28,751 bases of DNA, from positions 1-28,751 of the forward strand of contig JAACTI010000248.1 of assembly GCA_009993495.1 (NCBI GenBank), written 5' to 3'. Of this stretch, positions 1 to 7,148 are shown piece after piece. Made by a program: the position numbers and the translations under genes. Source of the stretch: Deltaproteobacteria bacterium (GTDB lineage: Bacteria > Desulfobacterota > Desulfuromonadia > Desulfuromonadales > Geopsychrobacteraceae). The notes below the pieces were generated by a model. That model was given only the letters and a program-made list of their open reading frames with translations. It had not been told where the DNA came from and did not search any database. Numbering within the stretch: position 1 is the first letter of the stretch; each line of letters opens with the position of its first letter.

Positions 1-142
1 CTTCGCGCACTGCTTCAAACAGGTTCTGATAGCGGGTTTCGATGCGTTCTTTTTCACGGATACGATCGCGCAGGCGCACGCATTCTTCTTTTTCGGTATG
101 ACAGATATCAACACCGGTTTCAAGGCAGAGACGCTCGTTCAA
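1..142 (-). CDS. 5' end of an unidentified gene, cut by the left edge (possibly a PAS-type sensor)
   Basis: Reading leftwards, an open frame runs off the window edge after about 47 codons. A TTG at 142 is preceded by GGAG with a 6-base spacer and is my preferred start. In-frame GTG codons at 154 and 160 are alternatives. The visible protein begins LNERLCLETGVDICHTEK, continues as a highly charged helix (RLRDRIREKERIETRY) and is cut after YQNLFEAVRE. A charged helix followed by a YxxLFEAVREG-like string is how many PAS domains of sensor kinases and GGDEF proteins begin, but too little is visible to decide. It lies 36 bases downstream of the lipoprotein gene on the same strand, so the two may be co-transcribed. 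Confidence 0.5.
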   Translation of the reverse strand, partial: MNERLCLETGVDICHTEKEECVRLRDRIREKERIETRYQNLFEAVRE

Positions 143-178
143 AGGACTCTCCACGGTCACAAATTTTCAGTTACACCA

Positions 179-958
179 TCAGCGTGCAAACAGGCTGCTC
201 AAAAAAGAAGGCGTCAGCGCACGAGCGACGCGATCAAGCCAATCCGTTAGGGGTTGCGCGGGGATTCTGTCATCATTTGGGGTCGCCGCAGGAACCAAGC
301 TCTTTTCCAATCCAGCGTAACTGATAAACTTCAGGCGAACTTTTTGCGTATGGTTATAGTAGGCTTCGTCAAAATCAGGATATTGCAGCGGCTGAATCAG
401 GGTGGCATCAGCACCATTGAGCGCCCAGACCCGTTGGCCATCGGCGGTGACAACGGCAGCGGTCGCCATAATATCATTAAAACGCGTAGTTAAATACTCA
501 AAAGTATTACGCGACCAGCGTTTTTCCTCATGCTCTACCCCTTGCAGCACCATAACCAACAAGGCATCAACCGCGGCTCGTTGGCACAGATCTTTGAGAT
601 ATTGGCTATCAAGCTTGAAACCTGTCGGTAATCCCTGAGAATCTCTCAGCCCGGAGCCTAATAACTTTTCCGCCAACAGCACCGGTGGTTCCTGAACCAG
701 GCGCACATCAAAATACCCCTTCCCTGCGCGCAGAGTCTCAACCAACTGCGGGCTGCGCCCTTCGGCAACACGCCGCAGCAGGCGCACAATCGCTTCTGCT
801 TCAGGGTGGACAATCGCTGAACGCCCATCCACCAGCAGCGGCAAAACGCCCAGGGTTTTGACCTGCTGACGGTATTCGCGCTGCGGAATTTTGTAGGCGG
901 CATTGGTGCAACCTGCCAGGGGAATCAGAACCAGAATGAACCAAGCAATAAAGCGCAT
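179..958 (-). CDS. putative lipoprotein of unknown function
   Basis: 259 residues from the ATG at 958, which has AGAGG seven bases upstream. A longer frame opens at 997 but would put 13 extra residues before the signal peptide. The N terminus MRFIAWFILVLIPLAGC is a textbook lipoprotein signal with lipobox LAGC, so the mature protein should be lipid-anchored at Cys17. The rest is soluble-looking, with a segment KTLGVLPLLVDG just after the anchor, a possible strand of an alpha/beta domain. I recognise no catalytic motif. gluQ lies upstream in the same direction and the edge-truncated gene follows, so a loose operon is possible. Function unknown. Confidence 0.75.
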   Translation of the reverse strand: MRFIAWFILVLIPLAGCTNAAYKIPQREYRQQVKTLGVLPLLVDGRSAIVHPEAEAIVRLLRRVAEGRSPQLVETLRAGKGYFDVRLVQEPPVLLAEKLLGSGLRDSQGLPTGFKLDSQYLKDLCQRAAVDALLVMVLQGVEHEEKRWSRNTFEYLTTRFNDIMATAAVVTADGQRVWALNGADATLIQPLQYPDFDEAYYNHTQKVRLKFISYAGLEKSLVPAATPNDDRIPAQPLTDWLDRVARALTPSFLSSLFAR

Positions 959-1073
959 GGCAGACCTCTCAGGGTTAGGCTTTGGGGAATAGGGCATAAG
1001 ACAAAAATTGCCTTCACCAGCAGAAGTGATCCTAACATTAAAAAGCCGTACTGCGCCAGCCGCAGAAATCTTA

Positions 1074-1985
1074 TCACCGCGGCATAACCCGACTCGCAGA
1101 CGGAATTTTTAACGGATCAAATTCAGAGAGGGCCCAGTTCATCACCCGCAGCGGTGGGGCGGTGGAAAGTTCCGCCGGGGGATTTTGCCCCAGAACCTGC
1201 AAGGCCAGCAGCAGCATTGGCGTCAGATTTTGCTCGTGCACCAGCGACGGCAAACAATGGCGCTTGCTGAATTTCTGGCCATCTGCGCTCAGCAGCAGCG
1301 GTAAATGTGCATAATCCGGTGCATTTTTACCTAAACACTGATAAAGATAAATCTGCCGCGGGGTTGAACTCAAAAGGTCGGCACCACGCACGACCTGGGT
1401 TACACCACTGTCAAGGTCATCGACCACCGTTGCCAGCTGATAGGCAAAAACACCATCGGCGCGCATCACGACAAAATCGCCAACTTGGTCAGCCAAAGAC
1501 TGAACCTGTTCACCAAAAACCTGATCCCGAAACTGAATCACCTGCTGATCAACGCGCAACCGCCAGGCCAGGCGTGATCCGCGGGCGGCACGCGCACGAC
1601 ACAAACCGGCGTAAACGGGCGCGTCCTCGCCGGCATGGGGAGCACTGGCGAGAACGTCTTTGCGCGAGCAGCTACAGGGATAAACCAGCTGATCCCGCTT
1701 CAGTTGCTGCAAAGCCTCGGCATAGCGTGTCCCACGTCGACTTTGCCACAAAGGTGTCCCATCCCAGTGCAGGCCGGCCAGATCGAGTAATCGCAGTATC
1801 TCGTCGGCGGCCCCCGTCACCACACGAGGCTGATCCAGATCGTCGATCCGCAACAGCCAGCGCAAACCTGCCTGGCGGGCCAGCAGATAGCTACCAAGGG
1901 CCGCAACCAGGGTACCCGGGTGCAAGGAACCCGTCGGGCTGGGCGCAAAACGTCCGGCACCCGGTCCAAGGGATAAATCAGTCAT
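1074..1985 (-). CDS. gluQ: glutamyl-Q tRNA(Asp) synthetase
   Basis: Truncated paralogue of glutamyl-tRNA synthetase that activates glutamate and attaches it to queuosine at the wobble base of tRNA(Asp). It lacks the anticodon-binding domain, in keeping with the length of about 303 residues. Visible landmarks, counted from the ATG at 1985: GRFAPSPTGSLHPGT (11-25) carries the class I HIGH-type motif; Cys104, Cys106, Tyr125 and Cys129 match the C-x-C...Y-x3-C zinc site of the Escherichia coli enzyme; VVDDLDSGVTQVVRGADLL is the Glu-tRNA-synthetase-like core; KFSKR is the KMSKS-type loop. The frame extends to 2036, but family members begin a few residues before GRFAPSP, so the internal ATG is preferred even though its ribosome site is weak (GGGA about 13 bases upstream). 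Confidence 0.92.
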   Translation of the reverse strand: MTDLSLGPGAGRFAPSPTGSLHPGTLVAALGSYLLARQAGLRWLLRIDDLDQPRVVTGAADEILRLLDLAGLHWDGTPLWQSRRGTRYAEALQQLKRDQLVYPCSCSRKDVLASAPHAGEDAPVYAGLCRARAARGSRLAWRLRVDQQVIQFRDQVFGEQVQSLADQVGDFVVMRADGVFAYQLATVVDDLDSGVTQVVRGADLLSSTPRQIYLYQCLGKNAPDYAHLPLLLSADGQKFSKRHCLPSLVHEQNLTPMLLLALQVLGQNPPAELSTAPPLRVMNWALSEFDPLKIPSASRVMPR

Positions 1986-2023
1986 CACCATGATTCCCAT
2001 GCGCGCCAAAGGCAGAAGAAGGT

Positions 2024-2052
2024 TTGACAGTCGCATCCAAAACGTGTATTGC
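2024..2052 (+). promoter_or_regulatory. predicted sigma-70 promoter of the Rrf2-type regulator gene
   Basis: TTGACA at 2024-2029 and TATTGC at 2047-2052 are separated by 17 bases. Transcription would start near 2059, leaving a leader of about 74 bases before the TTG start. The leader contains a small hairpin, CGCCA 2059-2063 with TGGCG 2078-2082, and could hold the autoregulatory operator expected for an Rrf2 protein. No consensus operator was recognised. Confidence 0.55.
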
Positions 2053-2132
2053 TAACTCCGCCAGTCAACATTAGGCTTGGCGACATGATTCTAATGATCT
2101 TTTTTTTTCGTTGCAACCAAAGGAGCTTGGCA

Positions 2133-2543
2133 TTGGTTATCACCCGCGCAACCGAATACGCTATTCGAACGATTATTTTCCTCGCCCGACAACCGCGTGA
2201 AACAATTGTCTTAAAGAAAGATATCTGCCGCACCCAGAATGTGACCCCGGCCTTTCTGACAAAAATTTTGCAGCCCCTGATTAAAAAAGGCATTGTCAGC
2301 TCGCAACGCGGTGTCGGTGGCGGTTTTCTGCTGGCCCGCGATCCGCAGGATATCAGTATTCTCGACCTGCTTGAAGCCCAGGAAGGCCCCCTGAGTTTAA
2401 ATCACTGCCTGACCGATGAAAACGCCTGCAACCGCGACGCTTACTGTGCCGCCCACCAGGTGTGGTCCGAGGCCCAGGCCGCAATGATCAGGGTTCTCAA
2501 ATCCCGCAGCATTGCTCAACTGGCGACCATGAGCGAAAACTGA
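2133..2543 (+). CDS. Rrf2/IscR-family transcriptional regulator with Fe-S-type cysteines
   Basis: 136 residues from a TTG at 2133, preceded by GGAG with a 7-base spacer. The frame is open from 2049, but Rrf2 proteins start with a short string before the first helix (here MVITRATEYAIRTIIFLA), so the TTG is chosen. A winged helix fills the N-terminal half: DICRTQNVTPAFLTKILQ is the recognition region and GVVGG-like RGVGGGFLLAR (59-69) the wing. Cys92, Cys99 and Cys105 are spaced like the three [2Fe-2S] ligands of IscR, so iron-sulfur, redox or nitric oxide sensing is plausible. No isc or suf genes are next to it, so the target genes are unknown. Its own promoter and terminator make it a single-gene unit. 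Confidence 0.85.
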   Translation: MVITRATEYAIRTIIFLARQPRETIVLKKDICRTQNVTPAFLTKILQPLIKKGIVSSQRGVGGGFLLARDPQDISILDLLEAQEGPLSLNHCLTDENACNRDAYCAAHQVWSEAQAAMIRVLKSRSIAQLATMSEN

Positions 2544-2570
2544 AAGCCCATTGAACCTTTTTTGCCGCCG

Positions 2571-2613
2571 CCCGAAAATCCCTGCCATCCCCGGTAGGGA
2601 TTTTTTTGTCGGG
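2571..2613 (+). terminator. intrinsic terminator after the Rrf2-type gene
   Basis: CCCTGCC pairs with GGTAGGG (one G-U) around a short loop, extended by an A/T stretch and followed by seven T at 2601-2607. An outer CCCGA 2571-2575 / TCGGG 2609-2613 can extend the stem. It lies 28 bases after the stop codon. Confidence 0.75.
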
Positions 2614-2670
2614 CAAACACAAGCCTGCAATTTTGCACCTTTGGGGCACCGACAAATCTGCAAACGCTAC

Positions 2671-2698
2671 TTGCGAATATTTAATAATTCTTTATAAT
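2671..2698 (+). promoter_or_regulatory. predicted promoter of the chemoreceptor gene
   Basis: TTGCGA at 2671-2676, a 16-base A/T-rich spacer and a perfect TATAAT at 2693-2698. Initiation near 2705 would give a leader of about 150 bases. Confidence 0.6.
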
Positions 2699-2704
2699 CT
2701 GCAC

Positions 2705-2853
2705 GAACTCCACAACAATGACTGCACCCCGCAAAAAAAGGAAGCTCCTCTGCCGATTCTTGCGGCGGGCGGAGTTCCACTCAACTGAAACCCACTGCGG
2801 AGGGCTCAAACCACGCTGCTCCGGAGGAGCCATTTATCGAGTCAGGAAGACCC
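2705..2853 (+). other. folded 5' leader of the chemoreceptor gene
   Basis: The stretch between the predicted start site and the ATG is rich in stems. GGAAgCTCC (2740-2748) pairs with GGAGTTCC (2771-2778), with an inner GCC/GGC. GCTCC GGA GGAGC (2818-2830) is a tight hairpin, and GGCTC/GAGCC could enclose it. The ribosome site AGGAAG (2844-2849) lies just beyond. The pattern does not match the c-di-GMP (GEMM), glycine, TPP, preQ1 or fluoride aptamers as I know them, so this is only a structured leader of unknown role. The rest of the gene-free stretch from 2544 holds the terminator and promoter listed separately. Confidence 0.4.
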
Positions 2854-5232
2854 ATGTTTTCTTTTTTAGGCCTGCGTTCAAAAATACTGCTTGCTCTCCT
2901 CAGCTTGTCCCTGCCCCCGTTGTTGCTGGTCAGCCTGATTTTCACCAATATGACAGACAATCGCTTCAACCAAGAGCTGCAAACCCGCGCGGAGCGCGCC
3001 GGGCATTTTGTTGAAGAGACCAGTAAGGCCAGGCAGCATGAGCTGGCAACCCGGCTGGTTCCCCTCCAAGAAAATGGCGAATTGATTAATGCCATTCATT
3101 TCAGTCAGCTCACCGGTGACACCAGCCGTCTTGAACCTCTGCTGCAAAACATCAAGAAAATCTACGCCATCGACCGCATCGAACTGCTCAACCAGAACGG
3201 CGTGGTTTATACTCTATCCAACCGCATCACCGCTCTCGATACCGAACAGCTGACCGACCACGAAAAAGCCGAACTCCCCCAGGTTCTTGCCGCCAAAAGC
3301 ACGGACACGGCTCAGTTGATCCGCGGCAAATTGACCTTTGCCGCCAGCCTGCCAATCATGCTCCAGGGGCAGGTCATCGCGCGCCTCACCGGTTATCGTG
3401 AGCTCAACGATGAAACCGCGCGGGAACTGAGCAAACTGGTCGATAGTGAGCTGGCTTTCCATAATGGTCGCTCGGTCGTGTGCTCGAGCTTAAAGGTCCT
3501 GAGTGAATTAGATCTGGCCGACATCTTACAGCTTAAGCTGACGCGGTTCGAACAGGGGCAGAAACCCTACAGCCTGTTTGCCTTCCCCCTGGGAGAAAAT
3601 CAGGGCGGATTCGTGCTCGCTCTTGATCGAACCGGCATCGAAGATGCGCGCTTGCAAATGAAGCAAACCCTGATGATTGCGCTGCTGGTTGTGCTGCTAT
3701 TGGCGGTCAGTGTTTCCGTTTATATTTCACGCAGCATTACCACCCCGTTGCAGAAGGTCGTCGGCAATCTGCAACAAATAGCCGAGGGTGCCGGAGATTT
3801 AACCCTGACCCTTAATGTGAGTTCCAACGATGAGGTCGGAGAGCTGGCCAAGTGTTTTAACCGTTTAATGGCCCATCTGCGCAACATGATCTCACGCACA
3901 CGTGGCGCGACGACCAATGTGGCCAAAGCAACCCAGCAAATCAGTCAGTGGGCCGCCGCGCTGAGCAGTGAAGCCCAGGAGCAGTCGCAGGCCCTGGAAA
4001 AAAGCCACAACGAAATTAAAGTTATTGGCGAAATGGCCGGAGATGTGGCCGATAACGTTTCGTCCCTGGTCGCCTCAGTGCAAGAAAGCGCTGCCGCGAC
4101 TCACGAATTTGAATCGACCACAACCGGCATTTCCAGTCAGATGGAAAATCTGTTTCACATTACCAGTGAAATTTCCACTTCAATTCACCAGCTGTCATCG
4201 TCCAACCAGCAAATTGAAGGCAACGTCAGTGACTTGTCACTCCATGCCAAAGAAAGCTCCAGCGCTATCCGCCAAATGGATGAGGCCACCCGCTCGATCA
4301 AGGAAGGCGCCGATCTCACGTGCAGCCTGGTTGAGCAAACCGCCAGCCAGTCCATTGAAGGCAAATCGGCGGTGCTCGAAACCATCCGCGGTATCAGCAA
4401 CCTGCAAAAAACGATTGAGCAAGCGCATCAATCTATGCGCGATCTGGGCGAAAGATCCGACGCTATCGGGAATATCATCAATGTCATCGCCGAAATTGCC
4501 GACCAGACCAACCTGCTTGCCCTCAATGCCGCCATCATTGCGGCCCAGGCCGGTGAACATGGCAAAGGCTTTGCGGTGGTCGCAAACGAAATTCGCAGCC
4601 TGGCCGAACGCACCTCAGTCTCAACCGAAGAGATCGCCACTATCATCGAAAACCTGCAACAGGGCACACGTCTGGCAGTCGCAGCCATTGAGGACGGCAG
4701 CGTCAAGGCCGAACAGGAGGTCGCCCGCAGCCGAACCGCCGGTGAAATTCTCGAAAAACTCCACAGCCGCTCGGTGGCGGCCAGGGAACAAGTTGAGCAG
4801 ATTGCCACCTTGACCAAACGTCAGGCGGATGAAAGTCAGTCCATGACCCAAACTGTGCTCACCATCACCGAAACCCTGCAACAAATCGCCTCTTCAATTA
4901 CTCAGCAAAGTGCCAGCACCCGTCATCTCGCCGGCGCAGCCGAACAAATGACAGACATCGCCGCTCACGTCAAAACCAGTACCAACGAACAAAAACGTGG
5001 CAGCCAACAGATCACTCTGGCCATGGAACTGATTCAACAGACCATCGAAAAGATCAATAGCGCAACCCAGCACCAGCGCGACCGCAGCCAGGATGTCATT
5101 AAAGCTGTGGGCATAGCAGCAGACATCGCTGAAAACAATTCCAGCCGCGCCATTGAATTCGACAATATTGTCAAAACCCTGGCCGAACAATCCCTTAGTC
5201 TGCAAAAAGATGTCGATGCCTTCAAGGTTTGA
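2854..5232 (+). CDS. methyl-accepting chemotaxis protein
   Basis: 792-residue transmembrane chemoreceptor. Order of parts: short cytoplasmic start, membrane helix about 9-31, periplasmic sensor of roughly 240 residues (no PAS or Cache motif that I can name by eye), second membrane helix about 272-292, HAMP linker about 292-346 (SRSITTPLQKVV... DEVGELAKCFN), then a long coiled-coil signalling domain. The hairpin tip near 552-587 reads NLLALNAAIIAAQAGEHGKG, then FAVVANEIRSLAERT. The usual tip is NAAIEAARAGE; the I and Q replacements occur in a subset of receptors common in Geobacter-type bacteria. The tip binds CheW and CheA. Start chosen from AGGAAG five bases before the ATG. No che genes are nearby, so this is an orphan receptor. 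Confidence 0.95.
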   Translation: MFSFLGLRSKILLALLSLSLPPLLLVSLIFTNMTDNRFNQELQTRAERAGHFVEETSKARQHELATRLVPLQENGELINAIHFSQLTGDTSRLEPLLQNIKKIYAIDRIELLNQNGVVYTLSNRITALDTEQLTDHEKAELPQVLAAKSTDTAQLIRGKLTFAASLPIMLQGQVIARLTGYRELNDETARELSKLVDSELAFHNGRSVVCSSLKVLSELDLADILQLKLTRFEQGQKPYSLFAFPLGENQGGFVLALDRTGIEDARLQMKQTLMIALLVVLLLAVSVSVYISRSITTPLQKVVGNLQQIAEGAGDLTLTLNVSSNDEVGELAKCFNRLMAHLRNMISRTRGATTNVAKATQQISQWAAALSSEAQEQSQALEKSHNEIKVIGEMAGDVADNVSSLVASVQESAAATHEFESTTTGISSQMENLFHITSEISTSIHQLSSSNQQIEGNVSDLSLHAKESSSAIRQMDEATRSIKEGADLTCSLVEQTASQSIEGKSAVLETIRGISNLQKTIEQAHQSMRDLGERSDAIGNIINVIAEIADQTNLLALNAAIIAAQAGEHGKGFAVVANEIRSLAERTSVSTEEIATIIENLQQGTRLAVAAIEDGSVKAEQEVARSRTAGEILEKLHSRSVAAREQVEQIATLTKRQADESQSMTQTVLTITETLQQIASSITQQSASTRHLAGAAEQMTDIAAHVKTSTNEQKRGSQQITLAMELIQQTIEKINSATQHQRDRSQDVIKAVGIAADIAENNSSRAIEFDNIVKTLAEQSLSLQKDVDAFKV

Positions 5233-5402
5233 TGGCGTCGGACTTCACAAACCAAAAGCATCAAACCGGATGCCTCAGCAAAAAGCGCCAAAAGCAAGGT
5301 GCGCAATTGTCGAATAACGGGACGTGCTTACCCAGGTCGAAGCCGTAAGACTTTAGCCGCAACGCAGCCGTGGGTGAGTTTTTGCGACGCCAGCAATAAT
5401 CG
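5233..5402. repeat. gene-free stretch with a candidate dispersed repeat
   Basis: No gene is supported between the chemoreceptor stop and the metX promoter. Bases 5372-5391 (GGGTGAGTTTTTGCGACGCC) closely resemble 12010-12029, and the 15 bases before each copy are also partly alike. The remainder shows no T-tract terminator for the chemoreceptor gene. I interpret the shared part as a degenerate dispersed repeat; two copies alone cannot prove it. Confidence 0.3.
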
Positions 5403-5431
5403 TTGACAGTAAAAAGTTGCTGGGCTAGAGT
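5403..5431 (+). promoter_or_regulatory. predicted promoter of the metX riboswitch transcript
   Basis: Perfect TTGACA at 5403-5408, a 17-base spacer, and TAGAGT at 5426-5431. Initiation near 5438 gives a leader containing a 7-bp hairpin (TCGGGCA 5442-5448 with TGCCCGA 5457-5463) just ahead of the SAM aptamer. Confidence 0.7.
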
Positions 5432-5467
5432 TCGGCAACAATCGGGCATCCTAAGTTGCCCGAGCGT

Positions 5468-5583
5468 CTTTATCCTGAGTGGTGGAGGGAAAGGCCCTTT
5501 GAAACCACGGCAACCCTTTGCCCCCTGCGGGACAAAGTCGGTGCCAAATCCTGCTCTACGTTTTTTTGTAGAGAGAGATAAGG
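5468..5583 (+). promoter_or_regulatory. SAM-I (S-box) riboswitch aptamer
   Basis: Binds S-adenosylmethionine and, when occupied, normally favours the downstream terminator. P1 is formed by CTTTATC (5468-5474) and GATAAGG (5577-5583). Conserved S-box blocks are all present in order: GAGtGGTGGAGGGA after P1, GGCCCtTTGAAACC, CGGCAACC, an extended P3 arm (CTTTG...CAAAG), GGTGCCAAATCCTGC, then a P4 hairpin CTCTAC...GTAGAG. The strand is plus and it lies directly ahead of metX, a classical S-box target. Confidence 0.95.
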
Positions 5584-5616
5584 ACGGTGCCTGCGATTTG
5601 GTGAATGCATACACCC

Positions 5617-5649
5617 AGGCCCGTTTCCTTGTCGGAAACGGGCCTTTTT
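5617..5649 (+). terminator. riboswitch-controlled intrinsic terminator ahead of metX
   Basis: AGGCCCGTTTCC (5617-5628) and GGAAACGGGCCT (5634-5645) form a perfect 12-bp stem with a TTGTC loop, ending in five T. A competing stem is possible: GCCTG 5589-5593 with CAGGC 5616-5620, and GGTG 5600-5603 with CACC 5612-5615. It would occupy the left arm of the terminator and may be part of the antiterminator. Confidence 0.9.
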
Positions 5650-5673
5650 GCACCAGAAAAGAGACTGGTAAGC

Positions 5674-6783
5674 GTGAACGATTCCGTTGGCATAGTCACC
5701 ACCCAATATGCTCAGTTCAAAACCGACCTCCACCTTGAAAGTGGGCGCCGACTCGGCCCCTTGACCCTCGCCTACGAAACCTACGGCCAGCTGAACAGCG
5801 CCCGTGACAATGCCCTGCTGGTGACTCACGCCTGGACCGGCGACGCCCACGCTGCCGGGCGGCACCATGAAGATGAACGCAAACCCGGCTGGTGGGACAA
5901 TATGATCGGCCCCGGCAAAGTGTTTGACACCGAGCGCTTTTTCGTTATTTGCAGCAACGTTATCGGATCTTGCAAGGGTTCAACGGGGCCGACCAGCCTG
6001 AACCCGGCCACGGGACGCCCCTATCGTCTGAGCTTTCCCGTGCTGATGGTGCGCGATATGGTCCACGCCCAGCGCCTGCTGATTGATCATTTGGAAATAG
6101 AACAACTCTGCTGCGTGGTCGGCGGTTCCATGGGCGCCATGCAGGCCTTGGAATGGGCGATTCATTATCCCCAGCGTGTGCGCTCCATTGTGCCCATTGC
6201 CGGCACCGGCCGCACCTCACCCATGGCGATTGCCCTCAATGCCCTGGCGCGCCAATCCATCTTCAACGATCCCCTGTGGAAAAAAGGGAAATACCACTTC
6301 GACCATCCGCCCGCCGATGGTTTCGCCTTGGCACGGGCGGTGGGGCACATCAGCTTTTTGTCCGATGCCTCGATGCAGCTGAAATTTGCACGGCGCTTCT
6401 CGCGCATGGACGGCATGTTCGATTTTTTCGGCAAATTTGAGGTTGAACGTTATCTCGACTACAACGGTCGCTCCTTTGTTGAGCGTTTTGATCCCAACAG
6501 CTTCCTTTATCTGGCCAAGGCCCTCGATTTATACGATGTTGCCTGGCGTTTCGATTCCGCCAGAGAAGCCCTGAGCCAGCTGGTCTGTCCCTCTTTGTGG
6601 TTTGCCTTTACCAGCGATTGGCTCTACCCGCCCTATGCGACGGAAGAAGTGGTGGAAGAACTGGAGCGCCAGAAAAAACCTGTAGACTATGCATTGATCA
6701 GTTCGGACTACGGCCACGACAGCTTTCTGGTCGAACCGGAAAAGTTCATTCCACAGCTGAAAAATTTCCTCGCTCAACTTTGA
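5674..6783 (+). CDS. metX: homoserine O-acyltransferase (MetX)
   Basis: 369-residue alpha/beta-hydrolase-fold enzyme that transfers an acyl group, usually acetyl from acetyl-CoA, to homoserine in methionine synthesis. The triad is visible: nucleophile Ser152 in GGSMGAMQALEW, Asp315 in TSDWLYPP and His348 in YGHDSFLVE. The oxyanion region THAWTGDAHAAG (51-62) and the conserved PYRLSFPVLMVRDMV segment are present. The open frame extends upstream to 5605, but that ATG lies within the riboswitch terminator region. The GTG at 5674 gives the usual family N terminus (IVTTQYAQF) and sits beyond the terminator; its ribosome site is only moderate. Acetyl versus succinyl specificity cannot be told by eye. 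metW, a common partner, does not follow it. Confidence 0.95.
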   Translation: MNDSVGIVTTQYAQFKTDLHLESGRRLGPLTLAYETYGQLNSARDNALLVTHAWTGDAHAAGRHHEDERKPGWWDNMIGPGKVFDTERFFVICSNVIGSCKGSTGPTSLNPATGRPYRLSFPVLMVRDMVHAQRLLIDHLEIEQLCCVVGGSMGAMQALEWAIHYPQRVRSIVPIAGTGRTSPMAIALNALARQSIFNDPLWKKGKYHFDHPPADGFALARAVGHISFLSDASMQLKFARRFSRMDGMFDFFGKFEVERYLDYNGRSFVERFDPNSFLYLAKALDLYDVAWRFDSAREALSQLVCPSLWFAFTSDWLYPPYATEEVVEELERQKKPVDYALISSDYGHDSFLVEPEKFIPQLKNFLAQL

Positions 6784-6785
6784 TG

Positions 6786-6986
6786 CTATTTGGGGTCTTT
6801 CCCAGACGATGAAGGAAGGGCATCGAACAACTCCAGCTGAGTATAGCTGGCGTCGTCAACCTTGAAGGGGCGGGCAAGAAAACGCGGGCAATCGAGCAGC
6901 ACCACGGCCTCACTCTGGCGACAGCCGCGCACACATTTAAGACACAATTTGTTGGCACTGACAGCCAAACCATCTTTATCGAACAT
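6786..6986 (-). CDS. small four-cysteine protein
   Basis: 66 residues: MFDKDGLAVSANKLCLKC at the start, then GCRQSEAVVLLDCPRF. Cysteines 15, 18, 22 and 33 (C-x2-C-x3-C-x10-C) suggest a small zinc- or metal-binding knuckle. An ATG at 6986 with GAGG about 10 bases upstream, and the clean stop two bases beyond the convergent metX stop, favour a real gene. It resembles short conserved hypothetical proteins in Desulfuromonadales as I remember them, without known function. The C terminus (QLELFDALPSSSGKDPK) looks disordered. Confidence 0.6.
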   Translation of the reverse strand: MFDKDGLAVSANKLCLKCVRGCRQSEAVVLLDCPRFLARPFKVDDASYTQLELFDALPSSSGKDPK

Positions 6987-7148
6987 CTGCGCATAACCTC
7001 ATTGATACTTAAAAATAATCTGTCCAATTCTAAGCTTCAGCACCCACCGGATGCAAGATAGCGTAAAAAGACGTTTATTTCTTGCAGAATCAGCCCGGCA
7101 CTGCAACAATGAGCCGTTTTTTTCACGCAATTATCGGAGTTCCCCCTG

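Noticed and set aside
2705..2853. c-di-GMP (GEMM) riboswitch ahead of the chemoreceptor gene
   Set aside because: The conserved GGCAAACC and ACGCAAAGCC-type blocks and the tetraloop receptor were not found.
3968..4813. Alternative plus-strand frame of 281 codons inside the chemoreceptor gene
   Set aside because: Repetitive coiled-coil coding bias creates the frame; the main frame carries the HAMP and signalling tip.
5605..5673. Upstream ATG start for metX
   Set aside because: Those codons cover the riboswitch terminator stem and T-tract; the family N terminus begins after them.
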